Of a stretch of 64,000 bases of DNA, positions 43,247 to 51,194 are shown piece after piece. The DNA is from Spirosomataceae bacterium TFI 002 (lineage in GTDB: Bacteria; Bacteroidota; Bacteroidia; Cytophagales; Spirosomataceae). Where the stretch lies: assembly GCA_900230115.1 (NCBI GenBank), contig LT907983.1, positions 1,984,001-2,048,000 on the forward strand, written 5' to 3'. A program made the position numbers and the translations under genes. Below the pieces are notes generated by a model, which did not search any database, was not told the DNA's origin, and saw only the letters and a program-made list of their open reading frames with translations. Every line of letters begins with the position of its first letter. The stretch's first letter is position 1.

Positions 43247-46200
43247 ATGAAAAAACTTATTTGGCACCTTGCAAGGGCGGTTGGGCTATGTATTTGTCTT
43301 TCAGCTTCTATTTTTGCCCAAAATATCAATCGTATAGAGTATTTTGTAGATACTGACCCAGGCTTTGGCAATGGTACTACCATTACTTTTACAGCTGCCT
43401 CCACCATAAATGAAACCTTTGCCGTACCTCTTGCTGCGGTAGGCGATGGTTTTCACTTCGTCAGTATTCGGGCAAAGGACGATGTAAATAAATGGAGTAC
43501 CGTAGTGGTTCGTCCGTTCTACAAAGAGCGTATTTTTGGAGCAACTGCCCCCTTCGGAGTCGTTACGGCAATGGAATATTTCATTGATAACGACCCAGGG
43601 TTTGGCAATGGTACGGCGGTTACCTTCACTGCCGCCACTACGACCAACGACCTCACCTTTGTTGCACCGCTCACCTCCACCACCGATGGCTTGCATTGGC
43701 TTTCGATAAGAGCCAAAGACAATGCCAACCGTTGGAGTACGGTAGTGGTTCGTCCATTTTTGAAAGAAATAGTACCTGTCTCACTTGCGTTAAGCAATAT
43801 TACCCACATTGAATATTTCATAGATACCGACCCAGGTTTTGGCAACGGAACAGCTGTAAGCTTTACACCAAATACTACTTTAAGCAATTTGGCTATTACG
43901 GCAAATCTCACGGGTGTGTCCAATGGTTCGCACCGTATCTTTATTAGAGCCAAAAACGCTAATAACAAATGGAGTACAGTCGGCACGAAAGGTTTTAGTG
44001 TCTGTGCTTCACCCATCAATGCGAGCATTACCGCAGGAGGTTCAACAACGCTTTGTTCGGGGCAAAATGTTGTATTGAGTGTTCCGGGAGGTAATACTTA
44101 CCAGTGGTATCACAATGGCGGTTTACTAAGTGGACAAACTTCTGCAACATATACTGCTACCTATTCCGGAAATTTTCATGTTGTAGTTTCAAGCGAAGGG
44201 TGTAGTTCTGCCATAAACCCTGTGGAAGTGAAACTGAATAGCTATTATCCTCCTACTATTTCCACCAATACGCCTACCATTTGTAATGGTTCACAAGCGG
44301 TTTTAGTTGCATCAGGTTGTGATGATGGTTTGGTTACATGGAGCAATGCTATGACAGGAAGCCCCTTGGTATTTACACCTAGTACAACTGCCAATTATAC
44401 CGCTACTTGTACTAGAGGGACTTGCCCTGCAAGTGATCCAAGTTCACCAGTATCTATAGCTGTAAGTAATACACCTGCAGCAATTTCGGTCAATGGTGTA
44501 CCAGCTTCTGCAGTTTGCCCTGGCACTTCGGTTGTGCTTACAGCCACGACTTGTAGCGGTGTACGTACATGGAATACGGGCGTAACAGGTGGCACCATTA
44601 CAGTTACACCTTCCGTAACTACAACCTATACTGTAACATGTACTTCCGGCACTTGTACTAGCAAAGGAACTGGTACAGTAACAGTTTTGCCAGCTTCCAA
44701 GCAAATGTATGTCAATACGCCCAACCAAACAGTTTGTACTGGCACTGCAATCAACCTTTTAGCATCAAATTGTACAGGTGGAACAGTTCAGTGGAGTAAT
44801 AGCGTTACTGGCATATCTCAGACGGTAACGCCAGCTGCAACAACCACCTATTCAGCAACTTGTACCATTGGCTCATGTACAAGTGCTGGAATTAATGCGG
44901 CACAAATTGTAGTGTTAAATCCTCCCAATGTACCAACAGTAACGACCGCAAGCCAAACTGTGTGTAGAGGAACGGTTATAAAACTAACCGCTATCAATTG
45001 CGGAAATGAAGTTGTGTGGAGTGATGGCAGTATAGGAGCTTCAGTATTTGTAACACCACAAAGTACCACTACTTATACTGCAGCGTGTAGGTTTGAGGGT
45101 TGCCCAAGTGCAGCAAGTAATGCGGCAACGATTACGGTTTCAGATTGTGCCAACCCTTCTGTAAATATTACTCGTGTCGAATATTTTATTGACAACGATC
45201 CGGGCTTTGGTGCTGGCACTTTGGTTACGTCAGGCTTTACAGCTGCCCCTGCCGTAAATAATTTACCTATTTCCATTCCAATTACTTCTGTTTCTACCGG
45301 TATGCATTGGATAAGCGTTCGTGCAAAAGATGCAAATAATAAATGGAGCACTGTAGCGGTTCGACCTTTTTTGAAAGAAGTTATTCCGGCTAATATTTTA
45401 CCGGCCAATCTTACCAAAGTCGAGTATTTTATAGATAATGACCCAGGTTTTGGCTTAGGAACCAATGTGCCCATTACAGCTGGAACATTGCTTACCAATT
45501 TAGTTTTTACTTCTCCTATTTCGAATTCAATAAGCAATGGAATGCATTGGTTAAGTGTAAGAGCAAAAGACGCCAATAATAAATGGAGTACGGTAGTGGT
45601 AAGGCCATTTTTGAAAGAAACAACGCCAACGGCTACAAGTATTTCAAACATCGTGGCTATTGAATATTTCATCAACTTAGACCCAGGTGTTGGACTAGGT
45701 ACAAACATTCCAATTACTGCGGCTCCAACGCTAACAAATATGATGGCATCCGTCAATCTCGAAGATTTGAATTTGGGTGTAAATCGTTTATTTCTCAGAG
45801 CTAAAAATGCCAATAATGTATGGGGAGTGGTGGGGGAAATAGATTTTACAATTTCAGAAACCTTTACTTTAATTGGCACTATTCCAACAACTTACTGTAG
45901 AAACACACCTTTCGACATTCCATTTACAGCTGTGGGCACTTACAATGCTGGCAATGTTTTCACCGCCAAATTATCCGATGGTAGTGGAGGTTTTAGTAGT
46001 CCTACAACTTTAGGAACATTGACAAGTACAAGCTCCGGCATTATTTCGGCTACAATCCCCAACTCTATTTCATTGGGAGGCGGTTATCAAATAAGAATTG
46101 TTTCGAGCGATCCATCTTTATCAGATAGCCCAAGTAAAGCGATTTCAGTAGTTGAGATATGCCCGTCACCTTGCCCTAACACATTAACATTAGCTAGCAC

Positions 46201-46390
46201 TACAAATGATTACACTGGCGGGATTTTGATAAAAGAAGCAAACGCAACAACAGGAATAATTATAGCCACCAATAAGCTTACAGGAACAGCAAATGTAATT
46301 TATAGAGCAGGAAGCAATATTCAACTTGAGCCTGGATTTGTAGCTGATATTGGTACTGTTTTTAAGACGGAGTTTGGGGGGTGTAATTAA
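43247..46390 (+). CDS. Large secreted repeat protein with EYFID and Ig-like repeats
   Basis: The ATG at 43247 gives a clear signal peptide (SASIFAQ, residues 1-25) and a 1047-residue protein. Six repeats of 68-71 residues carry a core of (V/I)EYFID-DPGFGxGT, then RAKDANNKWSTV and VRPFLKE: three near the N-terminus and three after residue 640. Between them are one Ig-like and four Cys-containing repeats (CxGTxVxLTA...C...TTTYTATCTxGxC). The C-terminus (about 990-1047) reads like the '3-coathanger stack' domain (IYRAGSNIQLEPGFVADIGTVF), a Bacteroidota cell-surface or sorting-like end. The Asp-rich DxDPGFGxG core may bind calcium (inference). The layout suggests an exported adhesin or structural protein. 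It ends in a 4-base overlap with a convergent gene. Confidence 0.85.
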   Translation: MKKLIWHLARAVGLCICLSASIFAQNINRIEYFVDTDPGFGNGTTITFTAASTINETFAVPLAAVGDGFHFVSIRAKDDVNKWSTVVVRPFYKERIFGATAPFGVVTAMEYFIDNDPGFGNGTAVTFTAATTTNDLTFVAPLTSTTDGLHWLSIRAKDNANRWSTVVVRPFLKEIVPVSLALSNITHIEYFIDTDPGFGNGTAVSFTPNTTLSNLAITANLTGVSNGSHRIFIRAKNANNKWSTVGTKGFSVCASPINASITAGGSTTLCSGQNVVLSVPGGNTYQWYHNGGLLSGQTSATYTATYSGNFHVVVSSEGCSSAINPVEVKLNSYYPPTISTNTPTICNGSQAVLVASGCDDGLVTWSNAMTGSPLVFTPSTTANYTATCTRGTCPASDPSSPVSIAVSNTPAAISVNGVPASAVCPGTSVVLTATTCSGVRTWNTGVTGGTITVTPSVTTTYTVTCTSGTCTSKGTGTVTVLPASKQMYVNTPNQTVCTGTAINLLASNCTGGTVQWSNSVTGISQTVTPAATTTYSATCTIGSCTSAGINAAQIVVLNPPNVPTVTTASQTVCRGTVIKLTAINCGNEVVWSDGSIGASVFVTPQSTTTYTAACRFEGCPSAASNAATITVSDCANPSVNITRVEYFIDNDPGFGAGTLVTSGFTAAPAVNNLPISIPITSVSTGMHWISVRAKDANNKWSTVAVRPFLKEVIPANILPANLTKVEYFIDNDPGFGLGTNVPITAGTLLTNLVFTSPISNSISNGMHWLSVRAKDANNKWSTVVVRPFLKETTPTATSISNIVAIEYFINLDPGVGLGTNIPITAAPTLTNMMASVNLEDLNLGVNRLFLRAKNANNVWGVVGEIDFTISETFTLIGTIPTTYCRNTPFDIPFTAVGTYNAGNVFTAKLSDGSGGFSSPTTLGTLTSTSSGIISATIPNSISLGGGYQIRIVSSDPSLSDSPSKAISVVEICPSPCPNTLTLASTTNDYTGGILIKEANATTGIIIATNKLTGTANVIYRAGSNIQLEPGFVADIGTVFKTEFGGCN
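43325..44005 (+). repeat. Three N-terminal EYFID repeats in the repeat protein
   Basis: Units run about 43325-43528, 43562-43768 and 43799-44005. Each holds EYF(I/V)D-(T/N)DPGFGNGT, a hydrophobic middle and an RAK-(D/N)-N-W-ST ending. Some DNA identity remains, for example around the GACCCAGG-TTTGG stretch, which points to fairly recent duplication or gene conversion. Confidence 0.85.
45167..45853 (+). repeat. Three C-terminal EYFID repeats in the repeat protein
   Basis: Units run about 45167-45379, 45410-45619 and 45650-45853. The first two are closer to N-terminal unit 2 than to the third. The third unit lost the DPGFG core (DPGVG) and the terminal RPFLKE, as N-terminal unit 3 lost RPFLKE, so each triplet ends in a variant unit. 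Confidence 0.85.
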
Positions 46391-46986
46391 CACCTCCCAA
46401 CCAACCCCACAAACTCCCCCATCAACTCCACTCCCTTATCCTTATTATACCATTTCTGTGTATTTTCTATGACTTCTTCGAATGGCAAATCAAGGCTTTT
46501 TTGATTGTCTATGAAAGTTTGTAATGCTGCGGGCCTTGGGCCCCATGTGAAAAGCTCTGTTGTGAAATTTTCGTTAAAAGCGATGAGCTTGGGAATAGAC
46601 CTGCCACCATTGGTGAGGTATTGGTCCATTATTTCTAGGTTTTCATCTCTAAGAATGAGTCTTATTTCTATCAATGGCTGATGCTCACTCATTTTTTGGA
46701 TGAGTGGCAAATTGTGGGGTACATCTCCACACCATGATTCAGCAATGATGAGCCATTTCTGTGGTGCTTTTATTTTGTCCAAAGCAGCTTTAATTTCTGA
46801 ATTGATGCTTGCCGTTTTCTCTACTCTTTTTGTACGCGAGAGGTTCATTTTCGTATAATGAAGATAGAACTCTGTATTTACCTTTTCATCCTGTCCCGTT
46901 GTTTTTCCTAGAGCAAACCTTTCGTTGGCATATTGCTGATATTCAGCGTAGCTCATTCCTTTTTCAAATTGTGCCTTGTTGACCAT
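46387..46986 (-). CDS. Thioredoxin-like protein
   Basis: I start at ATG 46986 (199 residues), since the frame before it encodes a Cys-rich stretch that looks untranslated. The protein has a thioredoxin-like fold in its second half: WLIIAESWCGDVPHNLP, the second Cys of the CxxC motif being absent (WCGDVP), and SIPKLIAFNENF, where a cis-Pro is expected. The N-terminal helical part is family-typical (for example the 'thioredoxin family' of Bacteroidota). With one active Cys it may be a monothiol enzyme, or bind rather than exchange disulfides. There is no signal peptide, so it is cytoplasmic. It overlaps the repeat protein gene tail to tail by 4 bases. Confidence 0.82.
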   Translation of the reverse strand: MVNKAQFEKGMSYAEYQQYANERFALGKTTGQDEKVNTEFYLHYTKMNLSRTKRVEKTASINSEIKAALDKIKAPQKWLIIAESWCGDVPHNLPLIQKMSEHQPLIEIRLILRDENLEIMDQYLTNGGRSIPKLIAFNENFTTELFTWGPRPAALQTFIDNQKSLDLPFEEVIENTQKWYNKDKGVELMGEFVGLVGRC

Positions 46987-47100
46987 TTTTATTGTTAATT
47001 GACATTGAAAACATACTTGGCAAGCCAAATGGTTCAAACAAATATGTCAATCCAGTTTGTTTTTTAGCTCTTAAAGTTTCTAGATTATAGAGAATAAAAA

Positions 47101-47127
47101 AAGACTGCCTTATCATAAAGCAGCCTT
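47101..47127 (-). terminator. Terminator after the 195-residue secreted protein gene
   Basis: On the minus strand the stem AAGGCTGC/GCAGTCTT (one G-T pair) with an 11-base loop is followed by a T run (complement of 47094-47100). It lies 24 bases past the stop of the gene at 47151. Confidence 0.75.
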
Positions 47128-47150
47128 CTTAAGCTATTATATACTCAACC

Positions 47151-47738
47151 TTAAATCAATCCACCTAACATATCAAGTGAACTACCTAATTTCTTACTTA
47201 TTGCTTTTGAAGCTAACTTGCCAAATAGTCCATCCTTCTCAAGTTTTGGACTCTTTTTGTTTACTACATTTAAGAGGCTAGAAATTTTATCGACTTTAGA
47301 ACCTCCTCCTAGCATTCCAAGACCTTGCTGTAAAACACCTACATTCGAACTCAACTGAGAGCTTTTACCCAAAAGACTCCCTTGACCTAACATGTTTTTC
47401 AGCCTGTTGGCAGCTATCAACGTTTTGATGGTGCTAATCGCCTTTGTAATCAAGTTGGTGTTTATATTTCCAGACTTCAAAGCTGGAATCATTGAACCCA
47501 AATTGGCAACTTGTCCAAGAATTTTGGGAGCAAAACTTGAATTACTATTGCCTATTTCAGACTTAATGCCGTCCATGGCTCCGCCTATTAAGCCAACAAC
47601 TTTGGTATTGTTACCACCCTTATTGATCATGGAAGTAATATTGTCCAAAGAAGATAGGTCAAAAGATTGTGCCTTTAAAGAGTTACTGCACAATGCTATG
47701 GTTGCTAGTAATAAGATTTGCTTTAATTTATTCATCAT
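47151..47738 (-). CDS. Secreted hypothetical protein, Gly/Ser/Leu-rich
   Basis: The 195-residue protein has a signal peptide (LCSNSLKAQ, cut about residue 24). The mature part is low in aromatic residues and rich in Gly, Ser, Leu, Asn and Lys, for example LGQGSLLGKSSQLSSNVGVLQQGLGMLGGG (in parts), with probable amphipathic helices. I see no catalytic motif and do not recognise a family. ATG codons at 47738 and 47735 are equal options. It has its own terminator and stands alone. A small periplasmic or outer-surface helical protein is the most that can be said. Confidence 0.72.
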   Translation of the reverse strand: MMNKLKQILLLATIALCSNSLKAQSFDLSSLDNITSMINKGGNNTKVVGLIGGAMDGIKSEIGNSNSSFAPKILGQVANLGSMIPALKSGNINTNLITKAISTIKTLIAANRLKNMLGQGSLLGKSSQLSSNVGVLQQGLGMLGGGSKVDKISSLLNVVNKKSPKLEKDGLFGKLASKAISKKLGSSLDMLGGLI

Positions 47739-47864
47739 GTCTTAGTTTGTTGGTTTGTGTAAACTTAAGACTGGAATAAAATAGAAAGTCACATAATTAG
47801 AATTAGCAATTGGGGCAAAATGACTTATTAAATGAGAAGATTCTTTCCATCTCCTTATTGAAAA

Positions 47865-49103
47865 TCAAACTTCCCCCTTACCTTCTATAGCACGTTTTAT
47901 TACCAAATTATTGATGACAAACATAAGCCCGCCAGACACAATCATAGAGCCTATCACAACCCAACCAAGCAGCGGATAATGTTCCACAAACCCATCGCTT
48001 CGTTGAACCACTATCATACCGGCAATAGCAGACGCAATTCCGCCAGATACCTGAGAGACAGAGGAGTTAATACTCATGAACGCTCCACGGTCTTTGAGGT
48101 CGGGTACAGCCGTAATGAGTGCTGATGAAGAAATCATTCGAGCATTGATTCCTAAAAATAGGATCACATTTATCGCTAGGATTACCCAAAATGGAGTGAC
48201 TCCAAGATTACAATAGATTCCAACAAGGATACTCGATAATATACTACCAAAAACAAACAGTTTTAACTTCCCTACCTTGTCAGCAACTTTCCCTAAAATA
48301 GGACCAAAAAATATTGTAAACATCCCAGTAATGCCATACAATAAAGGTAGATCGGATAAAGAAAGTCCAAGGTTATTGGTACTAAAAGTGGAGCCAAAAG
48401 GCATAAGCATAAATCCCCCAGTTGCAAGTAGAATTGTTGACAGGAAAACTTTCACATAATCTGGATTAGAAACCGTGCTCACTAAATGCTTGAAAGCATT
48501 CATTCCTTTACTGGCTGCTAAATGAGCATCAATAGGTCTGATTTTCCATACCATCACTACTCCAACTAAAAATCCTACAATTACAATCATCCAAAATGTA
48601 GAATGCCATCCGAAATTGTTTGCTAGGTAAAGGCCAATTGGAAGACCCAAAATTTGGGAAGCAGCGAATGCCATTTGTGTAAAACCCATTACCCTTCCTC
48701 TTACTTTGAGCTCAAAAATATCCGTAATAATCGCAAAGCCAATAGAACCAATCACTCCTCCAAAAATTCCAGTGAAAATACGAGCTAAGAGTAAAAATTC
48801 ATATGTATCTGCTGAGGCACATAATGCTGTACCAACTAAAAAGCCAACATAGAAAAACATGAGTAACTTTTTACGGTCAAATTTATCGGCAAATCCAGCT
48901 GCCAATACTCCAGAAAGCCCAGCACTGAAAGCATATGCCGACACTACCCAACCAAACTGTGAGGTGCTAATTCCTAGTTCTGGAATCAATATTGCTCCTA
49001 ACGGAGACAAAACCATAAAGTCCAAAATCACGGTAAATTGTATAAAAGCCAAAATGGCGATCATGAAAATCTGGTAGCGAGTAAAAACTCTTTCTTTGCT
49101 CAT
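47865..49103 (-). CDS. MFS transporter (drug/sugar efflux type)
   Basis: I use ATG at 49103 (412 residues, MSKERVFTRY). It has 12 hydrophobic segments. The MFS motif A is seen after the second helix (GFADKFDRKKLL), and a related motif is in the middle (GPILGKVADKVGKLKLF). The QFTVILDFMVLSPLG start is typical of the Bacteroidota drug-efflux or 'predicted arabinose efflux permease' group. A proton-driven export role is likely, but the substrate is not evident. It is a single gene. The next gene downstream of its start is the GH105 gene, transcribed in the same direction with about 70 bases between, so joint transcription with the pectin pair is possible. Confidence 0.88.
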   Translation of the reverse strand: MSKERVFTRYQIFMIAILAFIQFTVILDFMVLSPLGAILIPELGISTSQFGWVVSAYAFSAGLSGVLAAGFADKFDRKKLLMFFYVGFLVGTALCASADTYEFLLLARIFTGIFGGVIGSIGFAIITDIFELKVRGRVMGFTQMAFAASQILGLPIGLYLANNFGWHSTFWMIVIVGFLVGVVMVWKIRPIDAHLAASKGMNAFKHLVSTVSNPDYVKVFLSTILLATGGFMLMPFGSTFSTNNLGLSLSDLPLLYGITGMFTIFFGPILGKVADKVGKLKLFVFGSILSSILVGIYCNLGVTPFWVILAINVILFLGINARMISSSALITAVPDLKDRGAFMSINSSVSQVSGGIASAIAGMIVVQRSDGFVEHYPLLGWVVIGSMIVSGGLMFVINNLVIKRAIEGKGEV

Positions 49104-49172
49104 TTTTGTAATTTGACGCAAAGGTACTTTTAATGAGCTATGGAAAAAGCCAAACTTCTAAAACATGCTTTA

Positions 49173-50297
49173 CTATAATTTGTACATTTCGCTACCTGCT
49201 AGCAAAAAGCATCCAAGTCCATAGTCTTCAAAATCTGGAAATTTATCATAGGCCAAAGGTTGTCCATCTTTAGGCTCCTTCCCAGTACTTTGAACAAAAG
49301 CCAACTGCCCATTTTCATGTATACATGTTTGAGTCATTGCCCTCCAAGCCTTAACTGCAGCTTTTTTATACTTTTTCTTTTCCAAAACTCCATTATTAAT
49401 TCCCCAAGCCATGCCATAGGCAAAGAGTGCAGTTCCACTCAACTCTGGACCGCCAAAATCACTCGGGTCGGTCAGAGAAACATTCCAAAACCCGTCTTCC
49501 CTTTGGAGTGGAAGAAGTGCGTTTATCATATCCACAAAGGTTTCCTGATACTCTTGATAGTGTGGGTCTGTTTTGGGTAATATTTCCATCACTCTAGCAA
49601 GAGCTAAAATCACCCAGCCATTTCCTCTTGACCAATAACAGTTCTGACCATTTGGAGTTCTATAGGGCGGTACAAAATCCTTGTCTCTCCACCACAAATG
49701 CTCCTTTGTGTTGTAAAGCCCTCCTCCTTCTATATCTCTTGAATGCCTATACAGTTCGTACATTCTTTCACTGTATTTGGGATCATTTTCCATGACCGCA
49801 AACTTCGCAAATACTGGCATCGCCATCTGCAATGCATCAATCCAAGTCCAATCATCAGATTTGTCCGAATTTACCATTTGATCCACAGCAAACTTTATGT
49901 CAGCAATTTTTTCTGGTGATGGGCTTAATTGATAGAGGTCAATATAGGTTTGCCCCGCACACATAGGATCCGCATGTCGGCTATTTTTGCCAAATCTAAG
50001 GCTCCATTTGTTTCCCTTTGCCCAATCTTCGGCATATTGAATATAAGCCGCTTGTGGGTTGATATTATTGAGGCTCATTAGGCCTTCATAATATACGCCA
50101 CGTGTCCATAAATTACTTTCACGTTCCTTATTAGTTACTACTTTAACACTTGGATCTGGCCACTTTTGCATAAAATACGCATTGGTTTTTTCCATGACTT
50201 TGAGCGTTTTCTTTTTGCCAAAACATCCTTGTCCATAGACTAGGGGTGCAACAAAAAGTACCAATACAAATACAATTAACTTTCTAAAATTATTCAT
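49173..50297 (-). CDS. GH105 unsaturated rhamnogalacturonyl hydrolase, secreted
   Basis: The 374-residue protein has a signal peptide (LVAPLVYGQ, residues 1-23) and the (alpha/alpha)6-barrel of GH105 (YteR/YesR-like). Motifs visible are LWTRGVYYEGLMSL, RHADPMCAGQTYIDLYQ, DDWTWIDALQMAMP, which carries the catalytic Asp (about residue 160), WRDKDFVPPYRTPNGQNCYWSRGNGW and GTALFAYGMAWGINNG. GH105 enzymes hydrolyse the unsaturated galacturonyl residue from oligosaccharides made by rhamnogalacturonan lyases, so a PL9, PL11 or similar lyase is expected elsewhere. It starts 7 bases after the CE12 esterase gene, which would remove acetyl groups first. Together they form a small RG-I unit. Periplasmic. 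Confidence 0.92.
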   Translation of the reverse strand: MNNFRKLIVFVLVLFVAPLVYGQGCFGKKKTLKVMEKTNAYFMQKWPDPSVKVVTNKERESNLWTRGVYYEGLMSLNNINPQAAYIQYAEDWAKGNKWSLRFGKNSRHADPMCAGQTYIDLYQLSPSPEKIADIKFAVDQMVNSDKSDDWTWIDALQMAMPVFAKFAVMENDPKYSERMYELYRHSRDIEGGGLYNTKEHLWWRDKDFVPPYRTPNGQNCYWSRGNGWVILALARVMEILPKTDPHYQEYQETFVDMINALLPLQREDGFWNVSLTDPSDFGGPELSGTALFAYGMAWGINNGVLEKKKYKKAAVKAWRAMTQTCIHENGQLAFVQSTGKEPKDGQPLAYDKFPDFEDYGLGCFLLAGSEMYKL

Positions 50298-50304
50298 GAG
50301 AGTC

Positions 50305-51075
50305 TTATAAAATAGCTTTTCTTAACTTCTTAATTTTTGATTCTTTGATTCCACTTATTACCATTTGGGCATTGAGCATTGCTCCGTTATAGTTGGTATG
50401 GACATTGTCTTTGGGAGTAAAATAAAGTTCTTTTACCTTCTCATAACCCATAGAGTCATATACGCGGGCTATTTTTTCATGAAGGTCTATGAGGTTGACC
50501 TTGGATTGCTCGGCAACTTGCTTTGCCCAATTGGTGTAGAATTCTTTTTCTCTTGGTATCAAATTATTTTCATCAAACCTATTGAATGGAATGGGCGTAC
50601 AAATGAAAACCTCCACGCCTTTGGCTTTTGCCTCGTTGGCGTATTTTCTGAGATACCAACCATACGTATATACCGTTTCGTGTTTAAGCGTTATAAGGTT
50701 GTTAATTTCAACCGACTCCTCCCCTATTCCATCGATTGTTCCACGAGCTCTTATGGTGTCATTTAGTGCCCAATCATCATTATGACCAAACTGAATAAGT
50801 AGGAAATCACCTTTCTTCATTTGAGAAAGCAGTGGTTCCCACCTTCCTTCGGTTAGAAAAGTACGGCTGCTTCTACCTCCAATAGCGTGATTTTCAACCT
50901 TTATTTTAGAACTATCTAAATACTGGTCTATTAGTGAGCCCCATCCCCACATGTTATTGCCTCCTTTTCCTTGACCCGCTTTCACAGTAGAATCGCCAAT
51001 AATAAATAGCGTTGATTTATCTTTTGGAACAAAAAACAGGGAAAGGAATAAAATTAGAACACTGGCTTTCAACAT
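50305..51075 (-). CDS. CE12 rhamnogalacturonan acetylesterase (SGNH hydrolase), secreted
   Basis: The 256-residue protein has a hydrophobic start (ILFLSLFFVP), then the SGNH blocks: FIIGDSTVKAGQGKGGNNMWGWGSLID (in parts) with nucleophile Ser in GDS, NHAIGGRSSRTF, FGHNDDW with Asn, and the catalytic Asp-His pair in DNVHTNYNGA. This matches CE12 rhamnogalacturonan acetylesterases (RgaE-like), which remove acetyl groups from galacturonic acid in RG-I. It lies upstream of GH105 with a 7-base gap, in the order esterase - hydrolase. No terminator separates them. No lipobox is seen, so it is probably free in the periplasm or anchored by an uncleaved signal. Confidence 0.9.
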   Translation of the reverse strand: MLKASVLILFLSLFFVPKDKSTLFIIGDSTVKAGQGKGGNNMWGWGSLIDQYLDSSKIKVENHAIGGRSSRTFLTEGRWEPLLSQMKKGDFLLIQFGHNDDWALNDTIRARGTIDGIGEESVEINNLITLKHETVYTYGWYLRKYANEAKAKGVEVFICTPIPFNRFDENNLIPREKEFYTNWAKQVAEQSKVNLIDLHEKIARVYDSMGYEKVKELYFTPKDNVHTNYNGAMLNAQMVISGIKESKIKKLRKAIL

Positions 51076-51132
51076 GTTGCTAAATTAATTCAAAAAAGTC
51101 GCCACGGTGTTCTTATCAACTACTTTTTTAGC

Positions 51133-51168
51133 AAAAAAGCCCATCATAAGTATATGATGAGCTTTTTT
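51133..51168 (-). terminator. Terminator after secDF
   Basis: The stem AAAAAAGC-CCATCATA/TATGATGA-GCTTTTTT, with one mismatch and a 4-base loop, lies 27 bases after the stop of secDF and gives a T run on the minus strand. Confidence 0.85.
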
Positions 51169-51194
51169 GAAAACTATAAACTTGAAAGTGTTTA

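Noticed and set aside
45073-45879. Open frame of 268 codons on the minus strand inside the repeat protein
   Set aside because: It is the opposite-strand shadow of the repetitive, biased sequence; no signal, start context or family supports it. The same holds for a minus-strand frame at 43519-44028.
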